From the NCBI GenBank assembly GCA_021234155.1, contig JAJEKV010000052.1, positions 4,321,606 through 4,385,605 on the forward strand: 64,000 nt of DNA, given 5' to 3'. Positions 11,430 through 24,204 of this stretch are shown piece after piece (the first letter of the stretch is position 1; the number at the start of each line of letters is the position of its first letter). Source of the DNA: Isoetes taiwanensis (lineage: Eukaryota > Streptophyta > Lycopodiopsida > Isoetales > Isoetaceae). The notes under the pieces were generated by a model, which saw nothing but the letters and a program-made list of their open reading frames with translations, had not been told where the DNA came from and did not search any database. The translations under genes were made by a program, and so were the position numbers.

Positions 11430-11487
11430 AAAAATCAAACATACGTAAAAACATGTAAAACATGCAAAACTCCTATGATTTTCTTTC

Positions 11488-11556
11488 TAACCTTCAACCT
11501 CTCTCACTCTTGCAACAATGCTATATAACCTTCAACCTCTCTCACTCTTGCAACAA
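11488..11556. repeat. Two-copy 38-bp tandem duplication
   Basis: The motif taaccttcaacctctctcac followed by tcttgcaacaat occurs at 11488 and again at 11526, a clean head-to-tail duplication. Confidence 0.7.
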
Positions 11557-11559
11557 TAA

Positions 11560-13610
11560 GTCCTGCAACTATATGTAGCAATCTAGAAACATATACCATG
11601 GAATTAAAAAGATGGAATATTTTGTTATGCAAGCCATGAGAACACCTTGGACAACCCAAGCCACTCACATTGCAGAATGTGACATGTGAATCCCTGCCGC
11701 GGTAACACCATACACAAAGAACTCGAGTAACATCAAGCAATAAACCCATTCGATCATTGGTACATAAATGACTCAATTTATAGTGCTTCTAAATAAAATG
11801 CAAAAAATGGAGCATTAAATCTTATAGAGGCTAGCCTGCAATTTACAAGCAAAGGAATGATAGTTCAGTAACAAAAAACAAAAATGCACATTCCTTGCAT
11901 TTGCTTTCAACAACAAAGCTTCAAATTTTAGAAGTTCAAATGCAATACGGTTGCAATTCTATGCCACAACCTATAAAACGGGGCTGCCGTGTTTATAAAT
12001 CATGCTCTTGTGAAAGAGTTATCTTGTTGCCAAATTTTGTTCATGCCTGGTTTACAGTTCATTGCTAAAATCGCCAACTGCAATCAATGCTAACCTAACC
12101 TAGCTTCCTGGATAAAAAAAGCACCAACATTTAGGAATCTTGAACTAGCTACATTGAAGCTACAAACGTTTGCAAATCTTCTTAAAAAAATTCCACAAAC
12201 AAATTCCATCCGAGTAGATCAGAATCCCACCAAACACACCATCTAAGAGCATTTGCCAAGTCTCCTCATCTTCTACAGCGTTTAGCCCATCAATTAGCTG
12301 ATATGGCTAAAGAATTTTGCTATGATATGGCTGAAGAATTGTGCTACCATTAGCAATAAACCTGTACAACAAATGTATCAGTTGGCCAGGTTCAATGTTG
12401 GGCTCTAAAGAGGGGTCCCAAGAACGAAGTTTGATCATGGTCTAGAACTTTGTGAAGAACAAGCTTAGATCCTAGCATAACTTCCTTAATGTAGATTGAG
12501 TGGGACGGCCTGGAGATGCAATGGGAGGAGGGAGACAGATGTGTGGCATATGGCGTGAAATAAAGAATGGAACAGGGGTTTTCACACTACTTGTTGAAGC
12601 TTGAAAGGCTCATACCTTGATAAGACGAAACCAACGAATCCCCGAACTCGCCTCGGCATACTTGTCATGCGGGTAAGCACAGGCCCGCCACTAGTCATCC
12701 AGATTAGAGAAGATATTTTTGCTCCTAGAGAAGGAAAGATTTGCAGAAACAATTCAAGGTATCAAAAATTAGAGAACAGATGCAGTATTAAACCGCTGAA
12801 GATAGTTCTCGGGTCGATGAAACCGGTGATTTGTGGAAGACCCACAACAAAAATCACCAAAAGAAAATTCGTGCTTCAGCATAGCCTAGATAGATTTCCC
12901 GCTTTCTGGCATTCCCGAGCTTCCCTATGGAACTATCTCTGCTGTGATCTCCTCTACTCTCTGATTGGGGCGACATAACCTTACCTAAAAATTGGCCAAA
13001 AGGCAATAGTTGCACATGTCTTTGATTTCGTCCAACCGGGGCACACTAACATGTAGCAACAACCAGCAACCAGCGAGCCCTAAAGTGCGACCAGCGAACC
13101 CTAAAATATGTAGCTTCAATACTTCATGCCTCTGCTATTCTGAAGCTTCCACATGCCATAGCCATAGCTGCCTAGCCCGCCATAGCCAAGAAACTGGAGA
13201 AGAATTGGATTTTGTTAAAAAATTTATGGTAAAAAGCCTCAATTATAGACCTTAAATAACCATTTCCGTTACTAATCTGCGACCATTCTATAGAAATACT
13301 AACAGCCGCTTCATTAATCTCTTCATTAATCTCGACAACAGAATCTTATCTTGCTAATCCCTGTTGTTGCAGATTTGCAAGCCCTGTTTCGTGCCCTAAA
13401 ATGCTATCCACGAGGCTTGCATGTTGAGCCCCTAAAATAAAAAGAGGGCTTTTGTTGTGAGCCCTTGGATGTTGGACCATTGAAAAAAAAAAGCTAAATC
13501 AACGATTAAGAAATGGTGCACTCTAGATGTACGCATTAGTACATCCATTCGAATACGCCATGAAATCTTAGGAAAACCTTTGTGAAAAACGTACAAAAAG
13601 ACAAAGAAAA
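11560..13610. other. No gene recognised
   Basis: Mostly AT-rich sequence. An open frame at 12601-12978 (plus, 125 codons from a non-ATG start) shows no recognisable domain, signal or compositional bias, and is not called as a gene. Confidence 0.5.
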
Positions 13611-13629
13611 CCCCCTGTTATTATGCTAC

Positions 13630-14010
13630 ATATTCACACGGGGGTGACTCCGGGCAACGAGAGCTGTTGGATAGGCATATTCACCCCTTATTCCTTAATC
13701 TACACCGTACACAAAGTTCCTCGTTTGTGGGGTATGGATGTATGGAATTTGCTATACTGTATAACAAGATTTGCAAAATACTATAAGATTTGAGATAATA
13801 TACTATATGGTGTTGATTTTGTACGTACAAAATATAATTATAGGGGCTCTCGCTGCCCTACGTCACCCCCCGTGTGAATATGCACCCAAACCAAAGGGGG
13901 TTTCAAGGGGGTTTTAATTTAAAAGTGTTAGATGTAATGGTTGTGTTAATTAATGTTAATAGTAGTTATGTGTTGGTTGTTATAATAAAAAACAATTTGG
14001 GCCCTTCGGG
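13630..14010. mobile_element. Second, truncated copy of the foldback-like element
   Basis: The core and right arm match 11050-11429 closely: attcacacgggggtgactccg, the CTCGCTGCCCTACGTCACCC segment, and gttggttgttat before gggccc. The long left arm is missing. Just beyond the right side is the palindrome GGGCCCTTCGGGCCC. Confidence 0.6.
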
Positions 14011-14014
14011 CCCT

Positions 14015-16800
14015 AACAAAGCAAGCATAAGTATTATACTGATATGTTTATTTAAAACAACTTAGCTTATTCATTATTCATTCATTATCAGTAATTTAAA
14101 TATTACAATACAAGAATCTAGTTCATGAAGGATCAAATGCAACACACCATTTATTCCACTCTAAACAATGCACAACTATTCTAGAAATACAATGCACAAA
14201 TTTTCATTTATAGAATGTGGACAAATTGAATTAGAAATATAATCCCTAGAAACACATTTCATTGTAATCTCAATTCCCTGCATTGCATACCAAGGGCTGC
14301 CCAAATATACACAAATACACTGTTATAAAATGGGCAAAACAACAATAACATCAACAATAACATAATAAGGTCTGCTGAAGAGGGTCACGATGCTCAATAA
14401 GCTTACATAAATGTGATAATAAGGCTCGTATTCATTGAAAGAAATATGCAAGGTAATCACATGGATAAAGGCCAATCATATCTCATCTGCAACTTGCATG
14501 GTAATCATTGCATATGCTGGATTATAAAAGCTGATCCTACTGTCAGTGGTGTAAAGGAAGCTATTAATTCCTCATTAAGAATCATCAGCTATCTCTGTAA
14601 CACTCTTTCACTTCCAACGATGTGCACTTACTTGGAAACCCAGGCTCTTATTTCATTTCTCCAGAAAATAACTTGACCTGTTATGAAGCTGGCAAGTTGC
14701 CTGATATGAAGTCCCACATTCATCGATGGAAAGCACGCAGGCTAATAAATTCCAATGCCAGCAATTACATCTAGTACAATCTTCAGTAACTTACTCGCCT
14801 ATCAAATCAAGTCCAATAACAAGGAATGAAACCCCTTGAAACAGAAGAAAGTAGAAATGCACCCCTTTGGCTCGTCACCTGAAATACCTCAACATCATCG
14901 TGAATCCTCCGAGTCGCACCTGGATCTCTTGTCAAAATAGCAGGCCGCACAGGAAAAGCCCGATAAAAAGAAGCATAACCGGCTGTACAGAAAAGAGCTC
15001 ACTCTTGCTTTGTGGCCGAATAGCAACATAAGTTAAAGCACATGCAGACGTTTTGTTTCAGACAAATTTACAACAGTACACTGGAGGGTGTAAAAAATCA
15101 AATAAAAAACACAAAATGCTTAAGCCTTAGACATTAGAAATGGGAGGCAACTGTTCCAGTGCAAATTGCAAAGTTGCTGCTAGCAGAAAGATTAGACACA
15201 GGGCAATCTTGACTTTTCCAATATACTCACGTGAACACTCTGGACTGGAACCTGCTGGTACCAATATTGTTTGACATAAGAAATTGCAAACAATGTCATT
15301 TGAAATTACGTTCAGCAGTTCATCCATTTATCCATTTGAATGGATCTAGTCGGCCATCATTTTCCTGCATACGCATTTTTTAGGAATAAGACTTTAGCAC
15401 TATCAAACGAATTCCAAACCCAACTATAGCCTAGTATGACTTGTAGGGCATGCCTTGGAAAATCATAGAAACACCAAGACAGTAAATGGTTTAATGCTAA
15501 ACTATAAATAAAACCTCATGGATGCCAGCTTATCTCATTGATCGTTGTACACTTAAGCTTCCATACATTTCTTCAGAGCAATCGTTTCAGATTTTTATGG
15601 GATCCTCAATTCTGCTACCAGAATCAAGATAGTGTTACAAACTCACGACATAGGTAAGAATTTGCAAGGTCTGTTGAATTTGCAAGGTCTGTTGAATTGC
15701 AAGGTCTGTGCAGATTAATATTATCTGATCCCCTCTCTACAGTGGCCACACCAGCCATACACATGACCCTCAGAAAAGAAAACCTGTTAGCTTTCCAAGA
15801 AATGAAAGATCAACTCCATCTCACTACAAAAAAAGAGTCTGATAGAAATCGATCCACCTGCCATCACCAGGCTGGAACAGTTTAGCCTTTGCAAAGTTAG
15901 AGCAAGATTGGGAGGCACCGCCACAACAAGAGCTTCCATGGCAAATGGATTGCCCACTGGCAGCCGACAACCAAGCAGGATCCTTCCGGCTTCAAGGCGC
16001 AAACAAGACGCTCCCATAAAAATAAGGCAACAAATAAAAGAACGAACCTGGAATAGATGCCCCTAGCAACTCGCCCGCATGCCACGCTAGACGTAGCACC
16101 CAGGCTGTGCAACAAGGTAAGAAAATAGGCTTAGCTGATCCGACATGATCTATGCCCTGTCGAATATGGAAGAGGACCAGATACGGCATAGGCAGAACAA
16201 CAGGGTCTCGAGCCTTGCATGTAAAGCAAGGAAAAAATACTTTTTGTTAGCATACAACCTTAAATTATAAAAAATATATATCAAAATTTAAGGATTCAAC
16301 CATTGGAAAGCGTCACGAAAATTAAAGTGACCGTATGTGCACTCTAGATATACCGATTAGTACGTCTCATGGAATACTATCAACAAATCATATAAAAACC
16401 TTAGGAAAAAAAGTACAAAAATACAAAAACAACCCCCCGTTATAATGCTAGATATTCAAACAGTGGCATTGGCACCCTATGTTGTGTAAACTTGGGAAAT
16501 CTTTCTCCAACACCTCACCTGCTAGCTTGAGTTTGCTGCATTGTCCATAACAACACGATATATTTCTTTCGTCCCAAGGTTTTCAACGATCACCTTTGTT
16601 CTTTCATAAATCCAAGTCACTGACTTTAATTTATTCTTGGTCTCTACAAACTTTGAAAATGCCTCATCTCCTGGATAACAATCATGTACTTAATAAGGTG
16701 ATCTTTGTTTATATTGCTCTCGATGATTAGCCATCAATAGTAAATCCTAAATTGACATATTGTTGGTATTTGCTAACAATGAGACAAGAATTGTTGTACT
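14015..16800. other. No gene recognised; short tandem repeats at 15659-15712
   Basis: No motif-bearing ORF. The unit tgcaaggtctgttgaat is repeated three times around 15659-15712. The stretch at 16330-16460 resembles 13515-13640, another dispersed repeat family lying next to the foldback element. Confidence 0.5.
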
Positions 16801-16810
16801 GATTGGAAGC

Positions 16811-18377
16811 TGTTGACCCTCAACCTAGCTTCAAAGGTCAACCACAATAAGCCAACTTGAGTATAAACCCAAATTGGGGTTAGGACCTCCAGATCACTTA
16901 AGGTGATCAGTCTATGTAAGATAAATCTAGCAAAAGAGCCAAAAACTCAAAGTTTCATACCTTTCCCATTTCTAGAAAATGGAACCTCGATTCAAATTGG
17001 TGCAGCAATCGATAATGGATTGAATTTTTGGGTCAGATGATTTAGACTGGCACAAAAAAGTTGCAGGAATCTAATGGTGAAATCCCTGACCGAGTCAAAT
17101 CATCATCCTGAGAGATATTCAAGCTTAAAGTGGGGTCACAAATTGGTCAATGGCAGTCAAACTGGAAAACAGTGATCAGAAAAATGGAACTAGAGTTTCT
17201 GACCACTTTTTTGGGAATTTTCAAAGCCAATATATCACAAGGGTAGTTTGGAGTGTGGGCATGAGGTCAGATCTTCATTTGGGTGCTCATAGGTATTTTT
17301 GCATTCGGATTTGGCAAAATACAGTCAAGAACAGTCAAAACAGAGTGCAAATTTTCCTAACTCGAGTTGTAAATGGAATTTTTTAGTTTTCTCAAAGCAT
17401 ATGGGTCTCAGATGTCTCAGGGATTGAGGGCAATTGGACCAAAAGCAATTAAGAACATCGGGTAATTTCCTGTAAGATTTTTTGAAAGACAAAATTATTA
17501 AGAATCATATCAGAGAGAATTTTTTCAACTGAGCATCAAATTTTCATTGATATGGAGGTAAATCAATCATAATAATAATGAATAATAGTACTTCAATACT
17601 TCAAATGCAGGGAAATATCAATCTCAGGTCGTCAAATAATTTTAGAAGATAAAATCAACCAAATCTCTTTGGATCTGATCGAGGAATGCTCAGAGACTTC
17701 AAAAATCCTTCAAGTCATGCTTAGCACTGATCACTGTAAGGTTAGAGCGCTTCTGGGCCTTCGAAAATTGCCTGTGTATGTTTGTTCCTGTATATGGGTT
17801 TGATTTTGAGATTCCCGGGGTTACAGACCATAATTTTAGGCTTAATGTATTGCTGGGATGGAAAGAATAGAATAATGGAAACTCAAAAAGATGTGCATGG
17901 GTGATGATAGAAAAATATCTTAATGGTAATATTATGAAAAGAGAAGGAGAATGTGGGTAGAGAAATATTTGAGATGAACAACTTGGCAAATATGGTAAAG
18001 AGATGGGCACAATGGTCAAATAATGGCAGTGGGAAATAAGGCATGAATATAGAGGTAGAAAAGAAAGAGAGAACCTAGGATTTGGTGCCATGTGTACAGG
18101 AATCTTCCAGAATTCTTAACTTCCAAACTTCAAAAGATGTCTTCCAAACTTCATAACCCAGATCCTTCTAGAGTATTATCTTGACTAAGCATTTGACCCC
18201 GAATAAAATATCTCTTGTGAACTTGAGCTCTTGTTGACCTGAAAAGTAAACATCCTTTGACCTCCATATCAATGTTGGATATCAAGATCTTCCAAACTTT
18301 GATCTAGTCTTTCAAGATGAATTGACCTAGTTTGAATGCATAGATCACAATTAGCATGTTGCCCCTTGGGGGCAACA
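16811..18377 (-). repeat. 3' LTR of element 1 (complete)
   Basis: 1567 bp, bounded by TGTTG and CAACA (plus-strand reading). Its left 736 bp match 22893-23627, and its right 445 bp match 33819-34270, with few differences. The left flank is GAAGC. No promoter was assigned by eye. Confidence 0.85.
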
Positions 18378-18382
18378 TCTCG

Positions 18383-18950
18383 CACTACAAAATTAACGCC
18401 CTGTTACGACGTATATTACGACGTCCAGACGTCGTTTGCACGTCGATGATCGACGTCAAAACGTCGATAAACGACGTCTATTTCGACGTCTGAGCGTCGA
18501 TAAGCGACCTTTATGCGTCGCTATACGCTGCGTCAATCGGCGTCGTCTTAAAGCGGCGACGGCGTCGCTCAACGTCGTTATTGTGTACACGGAGTCGACC
18601 CGCGCGGCACCGCCGCCCCGCGGATCGCCAGCCCGGCCTACCGGGCGCGGGCGATGAGCTGGCAATGTCGTTAAACGACGAAAAACGACACGTCATCATG
18701 TTGCGTGTCATGCGTCCAGCGTGGCATTGCCAGCGCATAGTGCTGACGTGGCGGCCACGTGTTAAACGTCGTTCAACGACGTTCCTGCGTGACTGTCACC
18801 TGTCTGCTGGCGTGGCAGCCACGCCATCACATCACGTCGTTCAACGGCGTTCGACGGCGTGCGGCCGCTGCCGGCGTCGAGATCTAATGATGAGTGGCGA
18901 TACGCGGCGCGACCGCGCCATCAACGCCGTTAAACGACGATCAAGGAATT
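18383..18950. mobile_element. CACTA-like transposon terminus with ACGACGTC subterminal repeats
   Basis: Starting six bases beyond the LTR is CACTACAAAA, the consensus start of plant CACTA (En/Spm) terminal inverted repeats. It is followed by about 560 bp dense in ACGACGT / ACGTCG motifs in both orientations, GC-rich unlike the surroundings. Such subterminal arrays bind transposase in CACTA elements. A matching TTTTGTAGTG end was not found downstream (a near match, attgtagtc, lies at about 19530), and no transposase is visible. The short purine-like stretch GCGAGA on the minus strand could alternatively be the remains of the retroelement polypurine tract. Confidence 0.5.
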
Positions 18951-19420
18951 TTGAAAAAAAAAATATTTATTTAATATTATTCAATATTATTTAACGGACA
19001 GTTAATATTCATATTCAAAATTAACAAATATTTAATATAAATAAATATTTAGTAATATTTATTAATATTAAATAATATTAATATTAACAATAATATTAAT
19101 AGTATTAATAAATATTAAATATGAACAAAATAAATCGAGAATAAAAATTTAAAAATTTAAAAATTCGAAAAATAGAAACAAATATTGATTAAATTATATT
19201 AGTATTCAGTATCATGGTAGATAAGCATTATTATTTAATATGTAATTAAATGTTTAATAAATCTAAGAATAAAAAAATAGAATCGAGCATAAAATTAACA
19301 TAACAAAAAAAAAATCACAAATAATAAGAACAAAGCATAAAAAATTTAGATTGAATTCAATTAATATATTTCACAATGTAATTTGCACATTACAAAATAT
19401 ATTGAGTCTTTAGTTGTTGC
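18951..19420. other. AT-rich low-complexity DNA
   Basis: Dense in aatatt and aataatatt words; no gene or clear tandem period. Confidence 0.6.
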
Positions 19421-19422
19421 TC

Positions 19423-19472
19423 TCTTCTTCTTCTTCTTCTTCTTCTTCTTCTTCTTCTTCTTCTTCTTCTTC
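19423..19472. repeat. (CTT)n microsatellite
   Basis: About 16 uninterrupted TTC/CTT units, inside the internal part of element 1. Confidence 0.9.
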
Positions 19473-19559
19473 ATTGGCGCCTTCGTCTTCATTTACCTGC
19501 ATTATATTGTATCGCAACAATTAGTTCATTGTAGTCACAAATAATTATCTAATGAAAAT

Positions 19560-20190
19560 GGCTGGTCCCCTAAGCCAAAACAAGAAAATGGCTGGTCCCC
19601 TAAGCCATGTGATGTCAAAAGTGAATAACTAGAGGGGTCTTCAACTTTGTACCAAGGTGTCTAAGTGGGAACATAGAATGAGAGTGTAAAGTGCAAATGT
19701 TGATGAAATGAGTGTGAATGTGATGATAGAATGATGTGAGTGGAGTATGGTGAGTGAAAAAAGGTAGGAGTGAATGTGAACATGACAGAATGGTGATGGA
19801 ATGGAGATGAAGTGAGTGTGCAAGTATTGAGATTTTGCCAAAACAAGAAAATGCATGTCTTCTCCTTGACCTTCAAAAATTGCAACTCTGCTATGGTGGT
19901 AAATATGAATTGCAGAGTGCTTTCTTCTTTTGGGAATGAAAACAAGAATAAGGAGTTTAAATGGAAGGCAGGACTACTTATGACAAATGAAAAAATGGAG
20001 GAAGGGTGCACCTGTCATGGAAACACACAAACTAATTAGTCTCAGATACTCACAACTCTGTTATGATGGTGAAGATGATTTTGCAGAGTGCTGTCAAGAT
20101 ATGGAAAAAAGAATAGAAGGCTGAATAGATGGTAGGAATGCTTTAAGACAGATGAATAGAGATGGAAGAAGGATGCTCCTGCATATGACA
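19560..20190. repeat. Local duplications in element 1 internal 3' region
   Basis: A short direct duplication (gaaaatggctggtccccta and following bases, twice at 19555-19607) is followed by two diverged copies of about 130 bp (about 19878-20010 and 20050-20180), each starting aactctg-tatg-tggt and containing gcagagtgct. This is non-coding and lies 3' of pol in the element's orientation. Confidence 0.55.
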
Positions 20191-20345
20191 CTTGGTAATC
20201 ATTAGTAACAATCCTTTTCTTGGGATCACTTGTACTGTTATCTGGTCAGCCCATCCTATAAACATAAAACCAACTTATTAGAGTAATGTGCTCAAAAGTC
20301 AAATTGATCTAACTACTCTAAACCTACTGTAGATCCTTAAGCGTT

Positions 20346-21776
20346 TTAATGTAAAAAGAGGAACAAGCAAGCATGCTGGTCCCAATACCTTTTCAAATGC
20401 AAGATATTGATAGGGTTTGGCAATGGCATTCCTGAAGCAACCTCTTGTAACCAATAAGAGTTGGTACCTGCAGATTCTAGCACTACAAAGGGTCCTTCCC
20501 AAATATTATCAAATTTGCCAGCTGAATCTTCCTTTGACTTATTCCATTTGAGGACAAGCTCTCCCTTCCTAAAAGTACCTTGTATTTTATGTGCAGCCTT
20601 GAATGCAGCCAGATCTTTAGACTTTTTTAACAAATTAGTGTTCTCAGCCTCCATTCTATATTCATCTAGATGTAACAAGGCATCCAATCTTTCCTGCAAG
20701 GCATGTTCAAAAGGTAAGCATAATTTATGAGCTAACCTCAAAGAAGGTAACTCAAGTTCTACTGGTAAAACTGCCTCTATGGCATAAACTAAATTGAAAG
20801 GTGTGTGATTTGTAGTTGTTTTGATGGTGACTCTATAAGCCCAAAGTGCATCCACTATTTTGACATGCCAATCCCTCTTGTTAACCTCAACTGTCTTTAG
20901 CAGAATATTTTTCAACACTTTGTTAGTAGCTTCAGCTTGTCCATTACCTTGAGGATAGTATGACGAGCTTTTAGTATGCTTGACCTTCAAAATACTCAAC
21001 AAGTTAGCAATGACTTCATTAACAAAAGGTGTACCCCTATCAGAATGCAACTGGAAAGGAATACCAAACCTAGAACAAACATATTCATGTAAAAACCTTG
21101 CAGTTGTGAAGGCATTGGCCTGCCTCAAAGGTATAGCTTCTGCCCACTTGGTGAAATAATCTGTGGCCACGATAATATGTTGATGTTGACATGTAGAAGA
21201 AGGATTAATGGGGCCAATATAATCTAGCCCCCAAATTTGAAAAGGTCCTGGAGATATGATAGGTAATAAAATTCTTTTGCTAAAAATTTGACATTGATGG
21301 CAAGTTTTTATGATCTCATAGCAATCTCTAAAAACAGTAGGCCAGTAATATCCAGACCTGAGAATCTTTTTTGTTGTAGTATCCCCAGCAAAATGTCCTC
21401 CACATATACCTTTATGCATCTCCCTGATAATTAAGGCAGACTCATCTTCATTTACACATCTCAACAAGATTTCATCTCGGTTGACTTTGCACAAGACATT
21501 GTCTATCAACTTGAATTGTCTGCACTTGTCCTTAAATCTCCTTTTCTGGCTTGGAGTGAGGCTTGGAGAGATGATCCCATATTGTAAAAAATATCTAATA
21601 GGTTGCTGCCATCCTCCCTTGGCTTGATCTCCTTGAGTTACCTCTAAATGTGCCACTGCAAGTGAAGTGTCAGTAGTGTCCAATTCATCTTCATGGTCAA
21701 AAAATATGTAAGGCAAGTAGAGGCTAGGGTTTCGTGCCAAATGCAACTCTTTTACAGAAATATTATAACTTTGCAA
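20346..21776 (-). pseudogene. Ty3/gypsy integrase and C-terminal pol, element 1
   Basis: A 476-residue open frame. Residues about 120-165 carry the HHCC zinc-binding domain (H-KGICGGHFAG, then CHQCQ). The catalytic core follows, with LDYIGP (first Asp), HSDRGTPF (second Asp) and GQAEATNK (Glu), so the D-D-E triad is intact. It ends with the GKFDNIWEGPFVV-type C-terminal fold of Ty3/gypsy integrases. There is no chromodomain. Integrase inserts retrotransposon cDNA into the genome. The frame is open, but it follows the gag knuckle region directly: protease, RT and RNase H have been deleted, so it lacks its normal polyprotein context. The start shown is only the first open codon. Confidence 0.85.
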
Positions 21777-22069
21777 CTTACAAGCCCTGCCTCAGATTTT
21801 TTTTCTCTCTCTTGCTTGGCAAAATACTCTTTGACAGAACACCTAAGATCAGTATGACCAATCTCCTTGCAAAAAGTACAAACTGGACACCCTCTACCAA
21901 AATGACCCTTCTTTTTGCATTTAGGGCATATTTGCCAATAGCAAATGTCAGCTGGATGTGACGTTCTATTGCAATGAATGCATTCAGGATAAGTTTTACC
22001 TGCCCTGCTTGCTTTGAGCTCCACAAGTTGTTTGGTCACTTTTGCTAAAGCTTCAGTTACCTTTGTCAA
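21752..22069 (-). pseudogene. Gag C-terminal zinc-knuckle region, element 1
   Basis: This encodes successive Cys/His clusters: CIHCNRTSHPADIC, CPKCKKKGHFGRGC and CTFCKEIGHTDLRC. The second and third are CX2CX4HX4C nucleocapsid knuckles that bind retrotransposon RNA; the first is a variant. The frame differs from the upstream gag core, so a frameshift near 22133-22170 separates them. Downstream the frame stops about where the integrase region begins, which marks the pol deletion junction at about 21755. Confidence 0.78.
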
Positions 22070-22132
22070 GTCTGCTTTAACCTCTGAAATTTGAGAATCA
22101 GCCTCTTCGTCTTTGGTTTTTTTTTCTTTTCT

Positions 22133-22849
22133 TTAAATGCATAGCATAGATAGGAACAGAATGGTGAGGTTCATAAGGACCATCAATGGCATCAGGGTAG
22201 AAGGGATCATGATGAAAGCTATTGTGTTTTCTGGTAGGATAGAAAGCATTTTGGTCAATTCAGTTGTTTTGGCAAAGACCTTGTAAATGGAATCAAAACC
22301 TTCCACAGCTTGAATCTTGATAAGTTTTCTTTGAATTTCTGGTCTAGAAGATAGGCCTTTAATGAAGGAGGACACCAAAAAAAGCGTGGGGATGGTAACT
22401 TGGCCTTTCTGACATCTATTCATGAAGGTGCTGAACCTTTCCTTGTATTGACTAACACTTTCCTTGTGAGCAGCAAGTTTTCCAAACCTGTCTAAAAACT
22501 TGGTGACAAGATCATCCCAGGAAGTGGTTCCCATAAGTTTCTCATAAGTCAACCAAGCACCAGCTTCACTCTCCTCTTTAAAACACTTCTCAAATTGTGA
22601 GAACTTGCATCCCTTTTTAAAGCCATAATCCCTGTAGTAATCTTCAAAAGTTCTCAGAAAGGTATTAGCACTCATGCTAGAATCAAAAGTAGGCAATGGA
22701 ATAGGCACATTCAATTCAAACTGGTAAGGCGTACTCTGAAGTAATCCAGTTGAAAAACTTGGGGGAAGAGATCTATCTCTGCAGGGTTCTGAGGCTTCCT
22801 GGTCTTCTATTGGTTCTTGCTCTGCTGGAAATTTCTATTTTGGAGCCAT
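22133..22849 (-). pseudogene. Gag core, element 1
   Basis: The likely original start is ATG at 22849-22847 (MAPK), but codon 5 is TAG. The frame is then open from about 22834 to 22133 and contains a retrotransposon Gag core: FEKCFKEESEAGAWLTYEKL, then FLDRFGKLAAHKESVSQYKERFSTF, where the W-x-D/Y-E-L and F-x-x-R-F patterns are typical of the retrotrans_gag family. Near 22170 the frame changes and runs to an early stop. Gag forms the virus-like particle. The early stop and the frameshift make this copy non-functional. Confidence 0.75.
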
Positions 22850-22892
22850 GAGTTCTCAAGATCCAGGTAGGATCTCGGTAGGACCTACAAAA

Positions 22893-23627
22893 TGTTGACC
22901 CTCAACCTGGCTTCAAAGGTCAACCACAATAAGCCAACTTGAGCATAAACCCAAATTGGGGTTAGGACCTCTAGATCACTTAAGGTGATCAGTCTATGTA
23001 AGATAAATCTAGCAAAAGAGCCAAAAACTCAAAGTTTCATACCTTTCCCATTTCTAGAAAATGGAACCTCGATTCAAATTGGTGCAACAATCGATAATGG
23101 ATTGAATTTTTGGGTCAGATGATTTAGACTGGCACAAAAAAGTTGCAGGAATCTAATGGTGAAATCCCTGACTGAGTAAGATCATCATCCTGAGAGATAT
23201 TCAAGCTTAAAGTGGGGTAAAAAATTGGTCAATGGCAGTCAAACTGGAAAACAGTGATCAGAAAAATGGAACTAGAGTTTCTGACCATTTTTTGGAAATT
23301 TTCAAAGCCAATATGTCACAAGGGTAGTCTGGAGTATGGGCATGAGGTCAGATCTTCATTTGGGTGCCCATAGGTATTTTTGCATTCGGATTTGGCAAAA
23401 TACAGTCAAGAACAGTCAAAACAGAGTGCAAATTTTTCTAACTCGAGTTGTAAATGGAAGTTTTTAGTTTTCTCAAATCATATGAATCTCAGATGTCTCA
23501 AGGATTGAGGGCAATTGGATCAAAAGCAATTAAGAACATAGGGAAATTTCCTGTAAGATTTTTTGAAAGACAAAATTGTTAAGAATCATATCAGAGAGAA
23601 TTTTTTCAGCTTGGCATCAAATTTTCA
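22893..23627 (-). repeat. 5' LTR of element 1, inner part
   Basis: Begins TGTTGACCCTCAACC, as the left LTR does at 16811, and follows it with few differences to the word attttca. There homology stops (equivalent to 17546). The missing outer part reappears at 33819-34270. No convincing tRNA-complementary primer site was recognised next to it. Confidence 0.82.
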
Positions 23628-24204
23628 CACTGACCCCAATTTTTGGTCCACAGTTGTTTTTTTGTTGGACAGAAGTGTTGTTTTATGCCAAAAACAACAC
23701 CAAAATGGCCCCAAAAGTCCACGTGGCCTGTTTATCCGGATTTGCACAAAAAGACAGTGGTCTTTTGGCAGAAAAATCCACGCGTAGAAAAAATTGACAT
23801 GGTTTTTGTGAATTTTTGTCAACGTGTAATTTTTTCCTTCACTATTGTTTTTTGCCGGAACCATGTGTTGTTTATCTTTAAAATAGCACATGTAGGTTTT
23901 AATTTTACTACACCTGAAAAACTAAATTACAACACTAGAAATAAAACACAACAAAGAAAAGAACACGTAGGAAATAAAAAATTTGATGTTTTCAAGTGTT
24001 CTTTTTGCAATATGGACATGTTATTTCAAGTGTTGTTTTTAAAAATTAAAAAAAAAAAACGTATGGCCTTTTTTTTTAATTTACGAAACCCTACATGTGT
24101 TATTGAAATCTAGCTATAGTTTTCATAAAATAAGGACATGTAAAAAATAATATTATAACACGTAGAAAAAATGTGTGTTTCTAATGTGGTTGTTTAACTA
24201 ATGA

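Noticed and set aside
12601..12978. 125-codon ORF as a host gene
   Set aside because: No ATG start, no recognised domain and no exon structure, and it lies in AT-rich repeat-neighbouring DNA.
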